Source: a virus. From it: 30,131 bases of DNA. The stretch covers positions 1-30,131 of IMG/VR virus record IMGVR_UViG_3300042867_000091; one strand, 5' to 3'. Each line of letters opens with the position of its first letter. The first letter of the stretch is position 1. Shown in pieces: positions 17,483-24,678 of the stretch. The notes under the pieces are model-generated. The model ran no database searches and was not told the DNA's origin. It was given only the letters and a program-made list of their open reading frames with translations. The position numbers and the translations under genes were made by a program.

Positions 17483-18556
17483 TTAGAAACCCTGTAGAAC
17501 GCGAAGCTTGTGGATAGGTTCAACTTCACGGAATACCAACATCATTCGTGTGGCAATTGGCATACCGTCATTATATGTAGAGAACTGACCAGTACCTGGT
17601 GCATAGTCGATTTCGCAGCGTGTCAGCACACATGTATTGATACGTGGGATATTAACGTTTTCTTTGCCTGCCTGAAAGAATGTAATGTCAAATTCAGCAG
17701 GAGGAATAAAATTGACACCGAAATTATCTAATTCAGGTGCCGCATGATATCTAATTGTCTTGATGATTTCACGAACAGACTTTGATTCTTCCGCGTTTCT
17801 TGGCATGAATAAGAATTCAAATTGGAAATCGCGGAGTGGTGTAGAGGCAAATAATACTTCGACACGAGGATTAATAGGGCGTCCAGCTAATTTAGCGGCA
17901 CCACTGGCCAAACTCTGAATAGTGTCTGAGGCACCACCAGCAGCAGCACCTAAATCAGCAGCAGAAGGCAATACTTCTTTTAGTGCTTGTCCCACTAGTG
18001 TTCTACCACCCACATAACTGGCAAAGAATTCAACACCCTTTGAAATAATACCAGTGGCTAATTGTCCACTAAGTGCTGTCATGGAGATTTCTTCGTAGGC
18101 GTTCATTCCATTAAATACCAGCTGTGTGCCAGGCATATATAGGGCAATACTCTCTTTAATTCTGCGGGTTCTACGTGAGGTAATCGAATCAGTCTGAGAG
18201 ACATTCCAACCACCCAATTTACTACCAAATCGTAGAACGTCAACCTTAGAAAGCTCATCAGGTAATAGCGTGGCATTACCTGGTAAATCGGTCGCAATCT
18301 GTGTAGAACCACCACGACCTGTTGTGAGTGTGACAGGCACGTTGATATTAATTACCATATAATGGCCATTATAAGACATACCTAAATCAGAAGGGAATGT
18401 CTTATAATTGAAACCATATTGTTTTTGTGAGAGTGTATTATCATCAGGCAATGCACCATCAGCAGCTATATCCCAAGCTTCATAAAGCTTATTACCTGCC
18501 CAATCCAGACCGTCTGAAATTGAACTTGTAATCTCGTCGTAGTAGCTATCGGTCAT
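17483..18556 (-). CDS. 48: Baseplate tail-tube cap gp48-like
   Basis: 357 residues from ATG 18554-18556 (MTDSYYDEITSS); T4 gp48 has 364. The start is preferred because AGGAA lies about ten bases upstream and because an in-frame TTG extension would cross the late-promoter-like site. The C-terminal third has NPRVEVLFASTPLRDFQFEF, LFMPRNAEESKSVREIIKTI and NINTCVLTRCEIDYAPGTG-like strands (RINTCVLTRCEIDYAPGTGQ), the tube-like domain shared by gp48, gp54 and tail tubes. Known role: gp48 and gp54 sit on the hub and start tube polymerisation. It is the first gene of the baseplate operon. gp54 is the alternative name; the tube-initiator class is well supported. Confidence 0.78.
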   Translation of the reverse strand: MTDSYYDEITSSISDGLDWAGNKLYEAWDIAADGALPDDNTLSQKQYGFNYKTFPSDLGMSYNGHYMVININVPVTLTTGRGGSTQIATDLPGNATLLPDELSKVDVLRFGSKLGGWNVSQTDSITSRRTRRIKESIALYMPGTQLVFNGMNAYEEISMTALSGQLATGIISKGVEFFASYVGGRTLVGQALKEVLPSAADLGAAAGGASDTIQSLASGAAKLAGRPINPRVEVLFASTPLRDFQFEFLFMPRNAEESKSVREIIKTIRYHAAPELDNFGVNFIPPAEFDITFFQAGKENVNIPRINTCVLTRCEIDYAPGTGQFSTYNDGMPIATRMMLVFREVEPIHKLRVLQGF

Positions 18557-18585
18557 GTGATGTTTATTCCTGTGGTTTTCATATA

Positions 18586-18593
18586 TATTTATG
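18586..18593 (-). promoter_or_regulatory. Late-promoter-like site CATAAATA before the baseplate operon
   Basis: Minus-strand CATAAATA differs by one base from the T4 late element TATAAATA and lies 30 bases before the gp48-like ATG. A transcript starting six or so bases downstream would carry a leader with AGGAA at a good distance from the ATG. No -35 element is seen, as expected for a gp55-type late promoter. It is the best-placed of the late sites here and would serve the whole left block. Confidence 0.6.
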
Positions 18594-18612
18594 CACAAAA
18601 ATGGAATTAATT

Positions 18613-19050
18613 ATGGCATACAAAGGACGCTTTCAACCCAAAAACTATCAGAAGTATAGGGGTGATCCTACTAATATTATTTATAGATCACTTTGGGAAT
18701 TAAAGGCTATGAAATACTTCGATGATAATCCCAATATCGTTGAATGGAGCAGTGAGGAACTAGCAATACCATATATATGTCCAACAGATAATCGTAGACA
18801 CAGGTATTTCCCTGACTTTCTCATTAAAGCGAGATTACCAGATGGTAATACTAAAACAATGCTGTTGGAAGTGAAGCCTATGAAAGAAACTAGAGAGCCT
18901 AGAAAGCAGAAGAAAGCTACTCGAAAGTATCTTACTGAGGTAATGACATGGGGCAAGAATCAAGCTAAATGGTCAGCAGCTAACGAATATTGTCTTGATA
19001 GAGGATGGGAGTTTAAGCTAATTACTGAGAGAGAATTAGGAATTAAGTAG
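18613..19050 (+). CDS. 4: Head-completion nuclease gp4 (also called gp50)
   Basis: 145 residues starting MAYKGRFQPKNYQKYRGDP; T4 gp4 has 150 and the same opening pattern. An ATG 12 bases upstream is in frame but has no ribosome-binding site, while GGA lies seven bases before 18613. The protein carries a PD-(D/E)xK-type centre: YFPDFLI with Asp68, then LLEVKP with Glu86 and Lys88, as in TnsA-like nucleases. Known role in T4: needed to finish heads before tail joining. It is the first gene of the plus-strand block and is divergent from the gp48-like gene, close to gp53 as in the T4 2-4-53-5 cluster. Confidence 0.92.
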   Translation: MAYKGRFQPKNYQKYRGDPTNIIYRSLWELKAMKYFDDNPNIVEWSSEELAIPYICPTDNRRHRYFPDFLIKARLPDGNTKTMLLEVKPMKETREPRKQKKATRKYLTEVMTWGKNQAKWSAANEYCLDRGWEFKLITERELGIK

Positions 19051-19089
19051 TATTATTCATATCATCGACGGCATAGCCATAATACACTG

Positions 19090-19108
19090 TTGTCAAGTGG
19101 TTGTCAAG
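19090..19108 (+). repeat. Short direct repeat TTGTCAAG x2, 11-bp period
   Basis: TTGTCAAG occurs at 19090-19097 and 19101-19108, so the copies are about one helical turn apart, in the 80-bp gap between gp4 and the next gene. TTGTCA also resembles a -35 hexamer, but no convincing -10 lies at the right distance. It could be a protein-binding site or chance. Confidence 0.25.
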
Positions 19109-19117
19109 AGAAATCGT

Positions 19118-19125
19118 CATAAATA
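19118..19125 (+). promoter_or_regulatory. Late-promoter-like site CATAAATA before the 172-residue gene
   Basis: Plus-strand CATAAATA ends five bases before ATG 19131, and no Shine-Dalgarno sequence lies at a usable distance. A T4-type late start would fall at or near the ATG. The spacing matches the gp25 case at 13285-13292. Confidence 0.45.
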
Positions 19126-19130
19126 ACAAT

Positions 19131-19649
19131 ATGGCTGTAAAGAAAAATTCAACAATTAAAGACGCAAAACAAGCACTCGACTGGTTTCAAGGTCGTATCC
19201 GTAGTGCTGCAACCATGCGCGCGACCCTTCTTAAAGCTGAAGAAAGTCAACGTGGCAGTGCCGTAATTGGCAAAATGTTTCTATTTAAGTATGATCCTAA
19301 GCATAAAGACAAACTGCCTGTATATGACGTATATCCTCTCGTTTTCCCTATTGAGAGATATTCAGATGGCTTTCTAGGTCTTAATATTCACTATCTTTCA
19401 CAAATCGAACGTGCAGTATTTCTTGGGAAATTAGAGCGTTATGCCACAGCTACAAATCTAACAGAGAAATCACGGTTACGTTTGTCGTATGATTTGATTT
19501 CTTCTACCAAATATATATCTTCTGAATCGCGACCTTTAATCAAGCGATACCTATTTTCCCATATCCGCAGTCGATTTATCGAAATACCTGCTACAGAATG
19601 GGATCGTGCAGCAGCACTACCAATCGAATTATTCGTCACAAAGAAGTAA
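19131..19649 (+). CDS. Conserved T4-superfamily protein, possibly gp2-like
   Basis: 172 residues from ATG 19131 (MAVKKNSTIKDAKQALDWF); an upstream TTG at 19101 is in frame but would cross the late-promoter-like site. The core GKMFLFKYDPKHKDKLPVYD, then VFPIERYSDGFLGLNIHYLS, is a pattern I associate with a conserved protein of distant T4 relatives, rich in Tyr/Asp/Pro turns. No catalytic motif or membrane segment is visible. It follows gp4; in T4 the neighbour of gp4 is gene 2 (DNA end protector), so a head or DNA-end role is possible. That link is positional only. The next gene starts six bases after its stop. Confidence 0.7.
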   Translation: MAVKKNSTIKDAKQALDWFQGRIRSAATMRATLLKAEESQRGSAVIGKMFLFKYDPKHKDKLPVYDVYPLVFPIERYSDGFLGLNIHYLSQIERAVFLGKLERYATATNLTEKSRLRLSYDLISSTKYISSESRPLIKRYLFSHIRSRFIEIPATEWDRAAALPIELFVTKK

Positions 19650-19655
19650 GAGTAA

Positions 19656-20360
19656 ATGTCCAACATACCAAAAAACAATATTACAAATCCACCACGACAG
19701 CTTACTATGACAGACTTTTATGGTATTGTCTCAGCACAGGGTGGGCCAATTAAATCATGTCGATTTGTGGTCAAGATTGTCCCTCAAGGTCAATATCTAA
19801 TTGATAAAGCAGCAAACATGAGAACAATTGGACAATTTCGCGATTTGTCCTATTTGTGTGAAGCCGCTGAAATGCCTGGTAGAGGCTTCGTTAATCTAGA
19901 CGGACGCTATTATGGCCCTAATTTCAAGATACCATTCCAGTCACAGTATGAAGATACCTCTATGACATTTATTTGTCGTACGGAATCCAAAGAACGTCAA
20001 TTCTTTGATGATTGGATGGAATTAATTAATCCTACACATTTGTGGAATTTCAATTATCGTGACACGTATACCGCACAGATTCATATTTACCAGATGGCAG
20101 ACGCACCTGTTGCTAATTCTCCAGATCTTGTACCTAAAGCCACATATCAATGGACGCTTCAGGATGCTTATCCTATCGTCGTGAACCCTCAGCAAGTAAC
20201 ATGGGCTGATGATAATTTTCAACGTATTACGGTATCATTTACATATACTAAATGGACACGACCAAAGCTAGATAAACAAGCTACAGGTCTTAAGAGTCAA
20301 AAAGACTTCATTGAAGGAGCAGATGTCGTTACAGGACTACCGTCTAAAATCATATTTTAA
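19656..20360 (+). CDS. Tail-tube-fold protein (gp54- or gp19-like)
   Basis: 234 residues. The pattern CRFVVKIVPQG, CEAAEMPGRGF, YGPNFKIPFQSQYEDTSMTF, ERQFFDDWMELINPTHLWNF and ATYQWTLQDAYPIVVNPQQV followed by ITVSFTYTKW is the tail-tube fold of T4 gp19/gp54 proteins. T4 gp19 has 163 residues and gp54 has 320, so length does not decide. Next to gp26 and gp51 and close to other baseplate genes, a tube initiator (gp54) is the more likely role, because a sheath gene would be expected next to a main tube gene and none is in the window. ATG 19656 follows AAGAG. Confidence 0.75.
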   Translation: MSNIPKNNITNPPRQLTMTDFYGIVSAQGGPIKSCRFVVKIVPQGQYLIDKAANMRTIGQFRDLSYLCEAAEMPGRGFVNLDGRYYGPNFKIPFQSQYEDTSMTFICRTESKERQFFDDWMELINPTHLWNFNYRDTYTAQIHIYQMADAPVANSPDLVPKATYQWTLQDAYPIVVNPQQVTWADDNFQRITVSFTYTKWTRPKLDKQATGLKSQKDFIEGADVVTGLPSKIIF

Positions 20361-20375
20361 AGGAGTGAATTTATT

Positions 20376-21098
20376 ATGGCATTACCAAAGATAGATGTGC
20401 CAATCTATGTATTGACTATACCATCTACAGGCAAGAAAGTGAAAGTTAGACCATTTGTTGTGAAAGAAGAGAAGCTATTACTTATGGCATTAGCCTCTGA
20501 AGAAGATCAACAGATAATCGACACGACAAAGCAGATCATAAACAACTGTATATTAGATAAGACGAACATTAACAAACTGTCATTTTTTGATATAGACTAC
20601 CTGTTTATTGCACTGCGAGCTAAGTCTGTAGGTGAGACAATTGAGGTTAATTTCATTTGCAATACGATACAGGAAGACAAAACAAAGTGTGGATTTGTTT
20701 TCCCAGTAAAGATCGATATTGCTAAGGTTGAAGTCAAGAATCTCAAAGATAATATGGATGTTCAGTTGACCAGTAAAATGACGGTCAAAATGAAATACCC
20801 GTCATATGATATTATGAAGATGTTGGCAACAAAAGAGGATAATCTGAGTAAGAAAATCAAGATTATCTGTGCCTGCATCGAGAGACTTTTTGACGGTGAA
20901 CAGATGTATACGCCGAAAGACTACAGTAAAGAAGAGTTTGAGGCATTTATTGAGGATATGACAGAAGAACAATTCAAGAAATTGGATGCATTTATTAATA
21001 CATTACCCTCATTCGTTGTGGTTGCAGATCATGAATGTCCTAAATGTGGCACGAAACACCATATCGAATATAAAGACTTTACAAGTTTTTTTCGCTAA
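20376..21098 (+). CDS. 26: Baseplate hub/tail assembly protein gp26-like
   Basis: 240 residues against 208 in T4 gp26. The N-terminus IDVPIYVLTIPSTGKKVKVR, then PFVVKEEKLLLMALASEED, is the conserved start of the T4 gp26 family (T4_baseplate domain). LSFFDIDYLFIALRAKSVGE is a second family block. A CPKCGTKHH motif near the C-terminus, with an upstream Cys pair region (FICNTIQEDKTKCGFVF), may bind zinc. ATG 20376 has a near-perfect AAAGGAG. The last codons are AGT TTT TTT CGC TAA, forming an in-phase slippery site that would fuse it to gp51. By analogy with lambda G/GT and P2 E/E+E', the pair may act as tape-measure chaperones. Confidence 0.88.
   Translation: MALPKIDVPIYVLTIPSTGKKVKVRPFVVKEEKLLLMALASEEDQQIIDTTKQIINNCILDKTNINKLSFFDIDYLFIALRAKSVGETIEVNFICNTIQEDKTKCGFVFPVKIDIAKVEVKNLKDNMDVQLTSKMTVKMKYPSYDIMKMLATKEDNLSKKIKIICACIERLFDGEQMYTPKDYSKEEFEAFIEDMTEEQFKKLDAFINTLPSFVVVADHECPKCGTKHHIEYKDFTSFFR
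21086..21092 (+). promoter_or_regulatory. Candidate -1 ribosomal frameshift site T TTT TTT joining gp26 and gp51
   Basis: Seven T residues lie in phase as X XXY YYZ, one sense codon before the gp26 stop (21096-21098). A -1 slip here reads TCG CTA ATG CTT, entering exactly the gp51 frame through the gp51 start ATG. The product would be 310 residues: 239 of gp26, Ser-Leu, and all 69 of gp51. No clear downstream hairpin or upstream stimulatory Shine-Dalgarno was seen. Confidence 0.55.
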
Positions 21099-21307
21099 TG
21101 CTTGGTTACAATAATCTTGGTAATTTTTACAAGACGAATTTCGCGTTAATGCAACACCACAAATACTCGCTACAAGACTTAGAGAGTATGATACCTTGGG
21201 AAAGATATTTGTATATCGATATGCTTAAGGAACACATTAAAGAGCAAAACGAGAAATCCCGTGATCAAGCCGCAGCAGCAACCGCTAGAAGAAGATCGAA
21301 TAGATGA
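21098..21307 (+). CDS. 51: Baseplate hub assembly chaperone gp51-like
   Basis: 69 residues. The pattern NFYKTNFALMQHHKYSLQDL, then MIPWERYLYIDMLKEHIKEQ, resembles gp51 and small tail-assembly proteins of the P2/lambda chaperone type (a short helix, then Pro-Trp/Phe-x-x-R/E-Tyr). A charged tail (NEKSRDQAAAATARRRSNR) follows. Its ATG overlaps the gp26 stop as TAATG, and its own stop overlaps the next start as ATGA. T4 also has genes 26 and 51 adjacent. It may be made alone by coupled initiation and also as the C-terminal part of a gp26-gp51 frameshift product. Confidence 0.78.
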   Translation: MLGYNNLGNFYKTNFALMQHHKYSLQDLESMIPWERYLYIDMLKEHIKEQNEKSRDQAAAATARRRSNR

Positions 21308-23628
21308 ACAATAAATTTCAAAACCTAACTGTGGACTTTTCACAGCTCCGTTCTATTCCAATCCAAGAGAGAGTTACACTAGCTGGCTCTCCTCTTGGAA
21401 ATAGCATATTTGGTAATATGTCACCTACTGAAATTGCGCGATTATTTCCAAAGTATTATCAGGAAACAGTACCAACAATTGCAGGTATGTCGAGTGCTGT
21501 ATCTGGTGGCACTAATATGGGTGGTGGATCAGGTGGTAGTGGTAAACGAAACAATGTAGCACCAGCTGAGCCTGTACCATTAACACTTGCTCAACGTATT
21601 GCTCAAGCTGCTAATGTAAAGCGTAATCCTATGGTGCCTGGTTCATTCTCGACCCAAGCTCCAGGTATCATGCGTCGATTAATGTCTGATTTTGGAGTAA
21701 CACGCGAACAGGCAGCAGGTATTGTTGGAAATTTAGGACATGAGTCTGCTGGTCTTCAAGCAGGCATTCAAGAACTTAAACCTCGTGCAGGTCGCGGTGG
21801 TTTAGGATGGGCACAATGGACTGGTGTTCGTCGCGTTGCATTTGAAAAGTATCTCGTAGATAATGGTTTAGAAGCAACTGATCCAGAAGCTAATTATGGC
21901 TTTCTGAAGCAAGAATTACTTACCACACATAAAAGCGCGTTAGAAGCTGTCAGAAACACTACCGATACAGAGCAGGCAACTAAAGTGTTTGAGCAAACGT
22001 TTGAAAAAGCCGCAGATGATGCAAAACACTATGATGCGCGAAATAGATATGCACAGCAGGCTCTAGAAGCATATGACACTGCTGATCCTACAGAAAACAC
22101 TCACATTCAAGATGGGACAGATGCAGCACCCACTGATCTTATTACAGACGGCACTACAACAGGACCTGAACCTACAGCACGTATTACACCAGAAACAATT
22201 GGATCAGTAGAAGGTCTAGATCCAAAAGTTGCTGAATATGCTGCAACACTTTCAGGAGCTGATGCAACTCAGTTCTATGAAAACTTAAACACTGTAGGCA
22301 ATATTGATGAAATCAATAGAATGTCTAAAGAAACACCTGCTGCTGTCGGTGAGACTGCATCACAGCAACCTGTATCATCCACAAATATCATTCCTGAAAA
22401 CTCACTGACTGAACGTTATAACAATCTTCGTCAGAACTATTCCGAAGATGTGGGCAGAGATAGTCCTATCTGGAATGAAATTGACCCTGTGTTTGGTCAG
22501 AATCTGGATCATGATCGTAACAATCGTACCATGTCTACTGGCATTCTTGATTGGGACACAGATAAGGTCAGTCGTGAAACTCTTATTGCTGCTGATGCTG
22601 CCGCAAAGGTATTACGTAAGTACGGTTATGCTCCACGTATCGCTAATGGCGGAGGTGGTAACGATCACTCAGCAAATCACGGTAGTGGTCGTGATAAGAA
22701 CTACGCTATCGATATGGCAGCGTTTGATCAAGAAGGTAGAGCAATTACACTGGCTCAGTTACCTAAAGACATTAAGCAGGAAATGTATCAAGCTGCAAGA
22801 CTGACGGCAGCTAACGATACAGGTATGGCATTAGGGTATACAATGAATAATACATCTGCACACTTACAGGCAGGTGATGATACCAGAGAAATGTCTTTCT
22901 GGGGATATTCGAATGGACCAGGAAATTCATCTTCAGCGTCATTACAAAATACGCAAGAGGGTCAAGAGTTCTTGAATCAAATGCAACAAATTTCTCAGAT
23001 GACTCCTGAACAAAGAGCAGATCATTTAGATAAGCTTACAAACACACAGAGATATGATCAGGTTAATCCTACACCTAATGAGCATATTCAGACAAACGAT
23101 GCTGGCGCAGTGGAAACTGATGCAGCACCTGTTCCTCTTGCAACCGACACAGAGACTACAACAGAACCAGAACAACCAACTGCTGTTCCTGAACAAGCTG
23201 CGGAAGTGCCAGCTCAACAAATGGCACAAGGTGGTTACATCGACCAGAAAGACAATCTACAAGTGGTCGACAAGAATAGTGGAGATGTGAAAGCTGAGAT
23301 TAATAATGGTGAATTGCAAGATGGTATAGATGCAAAAGGCGGTGGACTTCAAGTCAAGTCTAATGTCACACGCAAAGCTGATGATCTAATTCAGAAGTAT
23401 GACGAGCAGACAAATATTGATTCACCTACTGATCCTGCTGCAAAGAAAGCAAGACCTGAAGAGCGTGATCCAATTCAGGGTGGTATGTCATCACCAATTC
23501 AAAATTCACAAGCTGCTGGTAACATCGGCAATATACCTGGCACTAATGCGTTTAATGAGATCCATGCATCACTTCACAGGGCATATGGACTATCGCGAGA
23601 TCGAATGAACTACGGCAACGTTAGCTAA
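21304..23628 (+). CDS. Large hub/tail protein with tail lysozyme and possible M15-like peptidase domains
   Basis: 774 residues. The N-terminus (GNMSPTEIARLFPKYYQETV, residues 38-57) is followed by a Gly/Ser linker. Residues about 115-258 form a phage tail lysozyme-like domain: IMRRLMSDFGVTREQAAGIV, then GNLGHESAG with likely catalytic Glu147, and GLGWAQWTGVRR. Residues about 435-530 contain NDHSANHGSGRDKNYAIDMA and, 45 residues later, SAHLQAGDD; the His...Asp...His order recalls M15-type zinc peptidases (tentative). Acidic Pro/Gln/Thr-rich linkers and a segment GGYIDQKDNLQVVDKNSGDV follow. It comes directly after gp26/gp51, the slot of a tape measure protein, but it lacks the long helical content expected. 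It probably opens the peptidoglycan during infection. Confidence 0.78.
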   Translation: MNNKFQNLTVDFSQLRSIPIQERVTLAGSPLGNSIFGNMSPTEIARLFPKYYQETVPTIAGMSSAVSGGTNMGGGSGGSGKRNNVAPAEPVPLTLAQRIAQAANVKRNPMVPGSFSTQAPGIMRRLMSDFGVTREQAAGIVGNLGHESAGLQAGIQELKPRAGRGGLGWAQWTGVRRVAFEKYLVDNGLEATDPEANYGFLKQELLTTHKSALEAVRNTTDTEQATKVFEQTFEKAADDAKHYDARNRYAQQALEAYDTADPTENTHIQDGTDAAPTDLITDGTTTGPEPTARITPETIGSVEGLDPKVAEYAATLSGADATQFYENLNTVGNIDEINRMSKETPAAVGETASQQPVSSTNIIPENSLTERYNNLRQNYSEDVGRDSPIWNEIDPVFGQNLDHDRNNRTMSTGILDWDTDKVSRETLIAADAAAKVLRKYGYAPRIANGGGGNDHSANHGSGRDKNYAIDMAAFDQEGRAITLAQLPKDIKQEMYQAARLTAANDTGMALGYTMNNTSAHLQAGDDTREMSFWGYSNGPGNSSSASLQNTQEGQEFLNQMQQISQMTPEQRADHLDKLTNTQRYDQVNPTPNEHIQTNDAGAVETDAAPVPLATDTETTTEPEQPTAVPEQAAEVPAQQMAQGGYIDQKDNLQVVDKNSGDVKAEINNGELQDGIDAKGGGLQVKSNVTRKADDLIQKYDEQTNIDSPTDPAAKKARPEERDPIQGGMSSPIQNSQAAGNIGNIPGTNAFNEIHASLHRAYGLSRDRMNYGNVS

Positions 23629-23632
23629 AGAA

Positions 23633-23657
23633 AAAGGGAGCAAAAACTGCTCCCTTT
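23633..23657. terminator. Bidirectional intrinsic terminator between convergent genes
   Basis: GGGAGCA/TGCTCCC (23636-23642 and 23648-23654) forms a seven-base-pair stem with a five-base loop, extended by three A-T pairs. On the minus strand it is followed by TTTTTCTTT, a good U-tract for ending the gp32 message; on the plus strand the U-tract is weaker (TTTCC). It lies between the 774-residue gene and gp32, which converge. Confidence 0.85.
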
Positions 23658-23675
23658 CCTATCATGTTAGGCTGC
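23649..23675 (-). repeat. Segment downstream of gp32 that matches the tmRNA tag end
   Basis: On the minus strand GCAGCCTAACATGA, six unrelated bases, then AGGGAGC occurs here and, with identical spacing, at 29797-29823 in the tmRNA coding piece. There the first block encodes the last tag codons and stop. Here it is noncoding, just after the gp32 stop, and the AGGGAGC is half of the terminator stem. Confidence 0.6.
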
Positions 23676-23682
23676 TGAATTA

Positions 23683-24603
23683 TTATTCGTCAGCAAGACC
23701 CTTGAAGTACTTCATGTCTTCATCTTCTTCAGTATCAAAAGGTACTGAGTCAGCGACAGAGGCGCGAGGCTTTGCAGGTTCGAACGAAGGCTTCTGTGTC
23801 AGTCCAGAAATACTAGCAGTATCGCGAGACTGATAAGCACTACCTTCAATTCCCAACACCATGTTTAGCTTGGTCTTGAGTTCGTCGTAGCTCTTGAAGT
23901 TCTTCGGATCAGTAAACTCCTTCAGAGAGTATTCACCTTTCCAAATCTTCTCAAGTTTGGCATCATCGTCAGAGAGTGCCGCAGGATTGTCGAATGCAGA
24001 GAGGTCGTAGTTACGATAACCCTCAACCTGACGAATCTTGATCTTGAAGTTGGCACCGTTCCACAGATCGAACGGGTTCATTGGCTTCTCGTCTTCATAC
24101 TGCGGATTCATAGCAAGAGTGATCTTATCGAAAATCTTCTTACCGAACTTGTACAGTCTGACCTGACCCTCGTTCTCAGGGTTCTTAGGGTCAGTAATGA
24201 CCATGATGTTGGCAATGTAAGTCAAACGTCGCTTTTGTTCGCGCACCTGCTTACGTGCGGGCGACATATCGTCAGTGGTAGAATTCCAAAGCTGAGTGTT
24301 ATACTCAGACACAGGATCCTTCTGTGCAATAGTCGTGAGTGAGTTTTCAATGTACCACTTACCAGTAGGACCCTTGAAACCATGATTGAAAATGCGAACC
24401 CAAGGAAGTGCGTCATCACCGTCGATGGCAGGCGAAGGCAAGAACCTGATAACAGCGTAGCCGTTGCCAGCCTTATCTACTTCAGGCGTCCAGAACCGAG
24501 TATCATTGCTACCGCCTTCAGCGGGTGCATTGATCTTTTCGATTTCCTTAGTGAGACGGCTGAGATCAGTGGAAGACTTCTTGAGGGATGCAAAGTTTGA
24601 CAT
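23683..24603 (-). CDS. 32: Single-stranded DNA-binding protein gp32
   Basis: 306 residues from ATG 24601-24603 (MSNFASLKKSS), with GGAG upstream; T4 gp32 has 301. Family blocks include YAVIRFLPSP, WVRIFNHGFKGPTGKWYIEN, NPENEGQVRLYKFGKKIFDK and NGANFKIKIRQVEGYRNYD. The basic N-terminus (cooperativity) and acidic C-terminus (DTEEDEDMKYFKGLADE, partner binding) are both present. The zinc-binding His/Cys residues of T4 gp32 are absent; the protein has no cysteine, and the matching stretch reads ENSLTTIAQKDPVSEYNTQL. Known role: coats ssDNA in replication, recombination and repair. It is downstream of gp59 with its own sigma70-type promoter and a repeat-rich leader. T4 gp32 represses its own translation. 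Confidence 0.95.
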   Translation of the reverse strand: MSNFASLKKSSTDLSRLTKEIEKINAPAEGGSNDTRFWTPEVDKAGNGYAVIRFLPSPAIDGDDALPWVRIFNHGFKGPTGKWYIENSLTTIAQKDPVSEYNTQLWNSTTDDMSPARKQVREQKRRLTYIANIMVITDPKNPENEGQVRLYKFGKKIFDKITLAMNPQYEDEKPMNPFDLWNGANFKIKIRQVEGYRNYDLSAFDNPAALSDDDAKLEKIWKGEYSLKEFTDPKNFKSYDELKTKLNMVLGIEGSAYQSRDTASISGLTQKPSFEPAKPRASVADSVPFDTEEDEDMKYFKGLADE

Positions 24604-24649
24604 TGTATGTTCTCCATGTATGCGATGTATCGCGTTGTATAAGATGTAT
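24604..24649 (-). promoter_or_regulatory. Array of five ATACA repeats in the gp32 leader (candidate autoregulatory site)
   Basis: On the minus strand ATACA occurs five times at 9-13-base spacing (24645-24649, 24636-24640, 24626-24630, 24617-24621, 24604-24608); the last copy lies between the ribosome-binding site GGAG and the ATG. GCGAT/ATCGC halves flank the middle copy. T4 gp32 represses its own mRNA by binding cooperatively to an unstructured leader that includes the initiation region, so this array is a reasonable counterpart. That function is inferred. Confidence 0.45.
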
Positions 24650-24678
24650 ATAATAACAGGATTTTCTTTCCCTGTCAA
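24650..24678 (-). promoter_or_regulatory. Sigma70-type promoter for gp32
   Basis: Minus-strand TTGACA (24673-24678), a 17-base spacer, then TATTAT (24650-24655): 11 of 12 consensus bases at ideal spacing. The -35 overlaps the TGA stop of gp59. The expected start near 24643 gives a leader of about 40 bases holding the ATACA repeats. It would let host polymerase express gp32 independently of the upstream operon. Confidence 0.7.

Noticed and set aside
24604-24678. N-terminal extension of gp32
   Set aside because: The extended frame runs through the promoter and repeat leader; gp32 homology begins at MSNFASL, which has its own GGAG.
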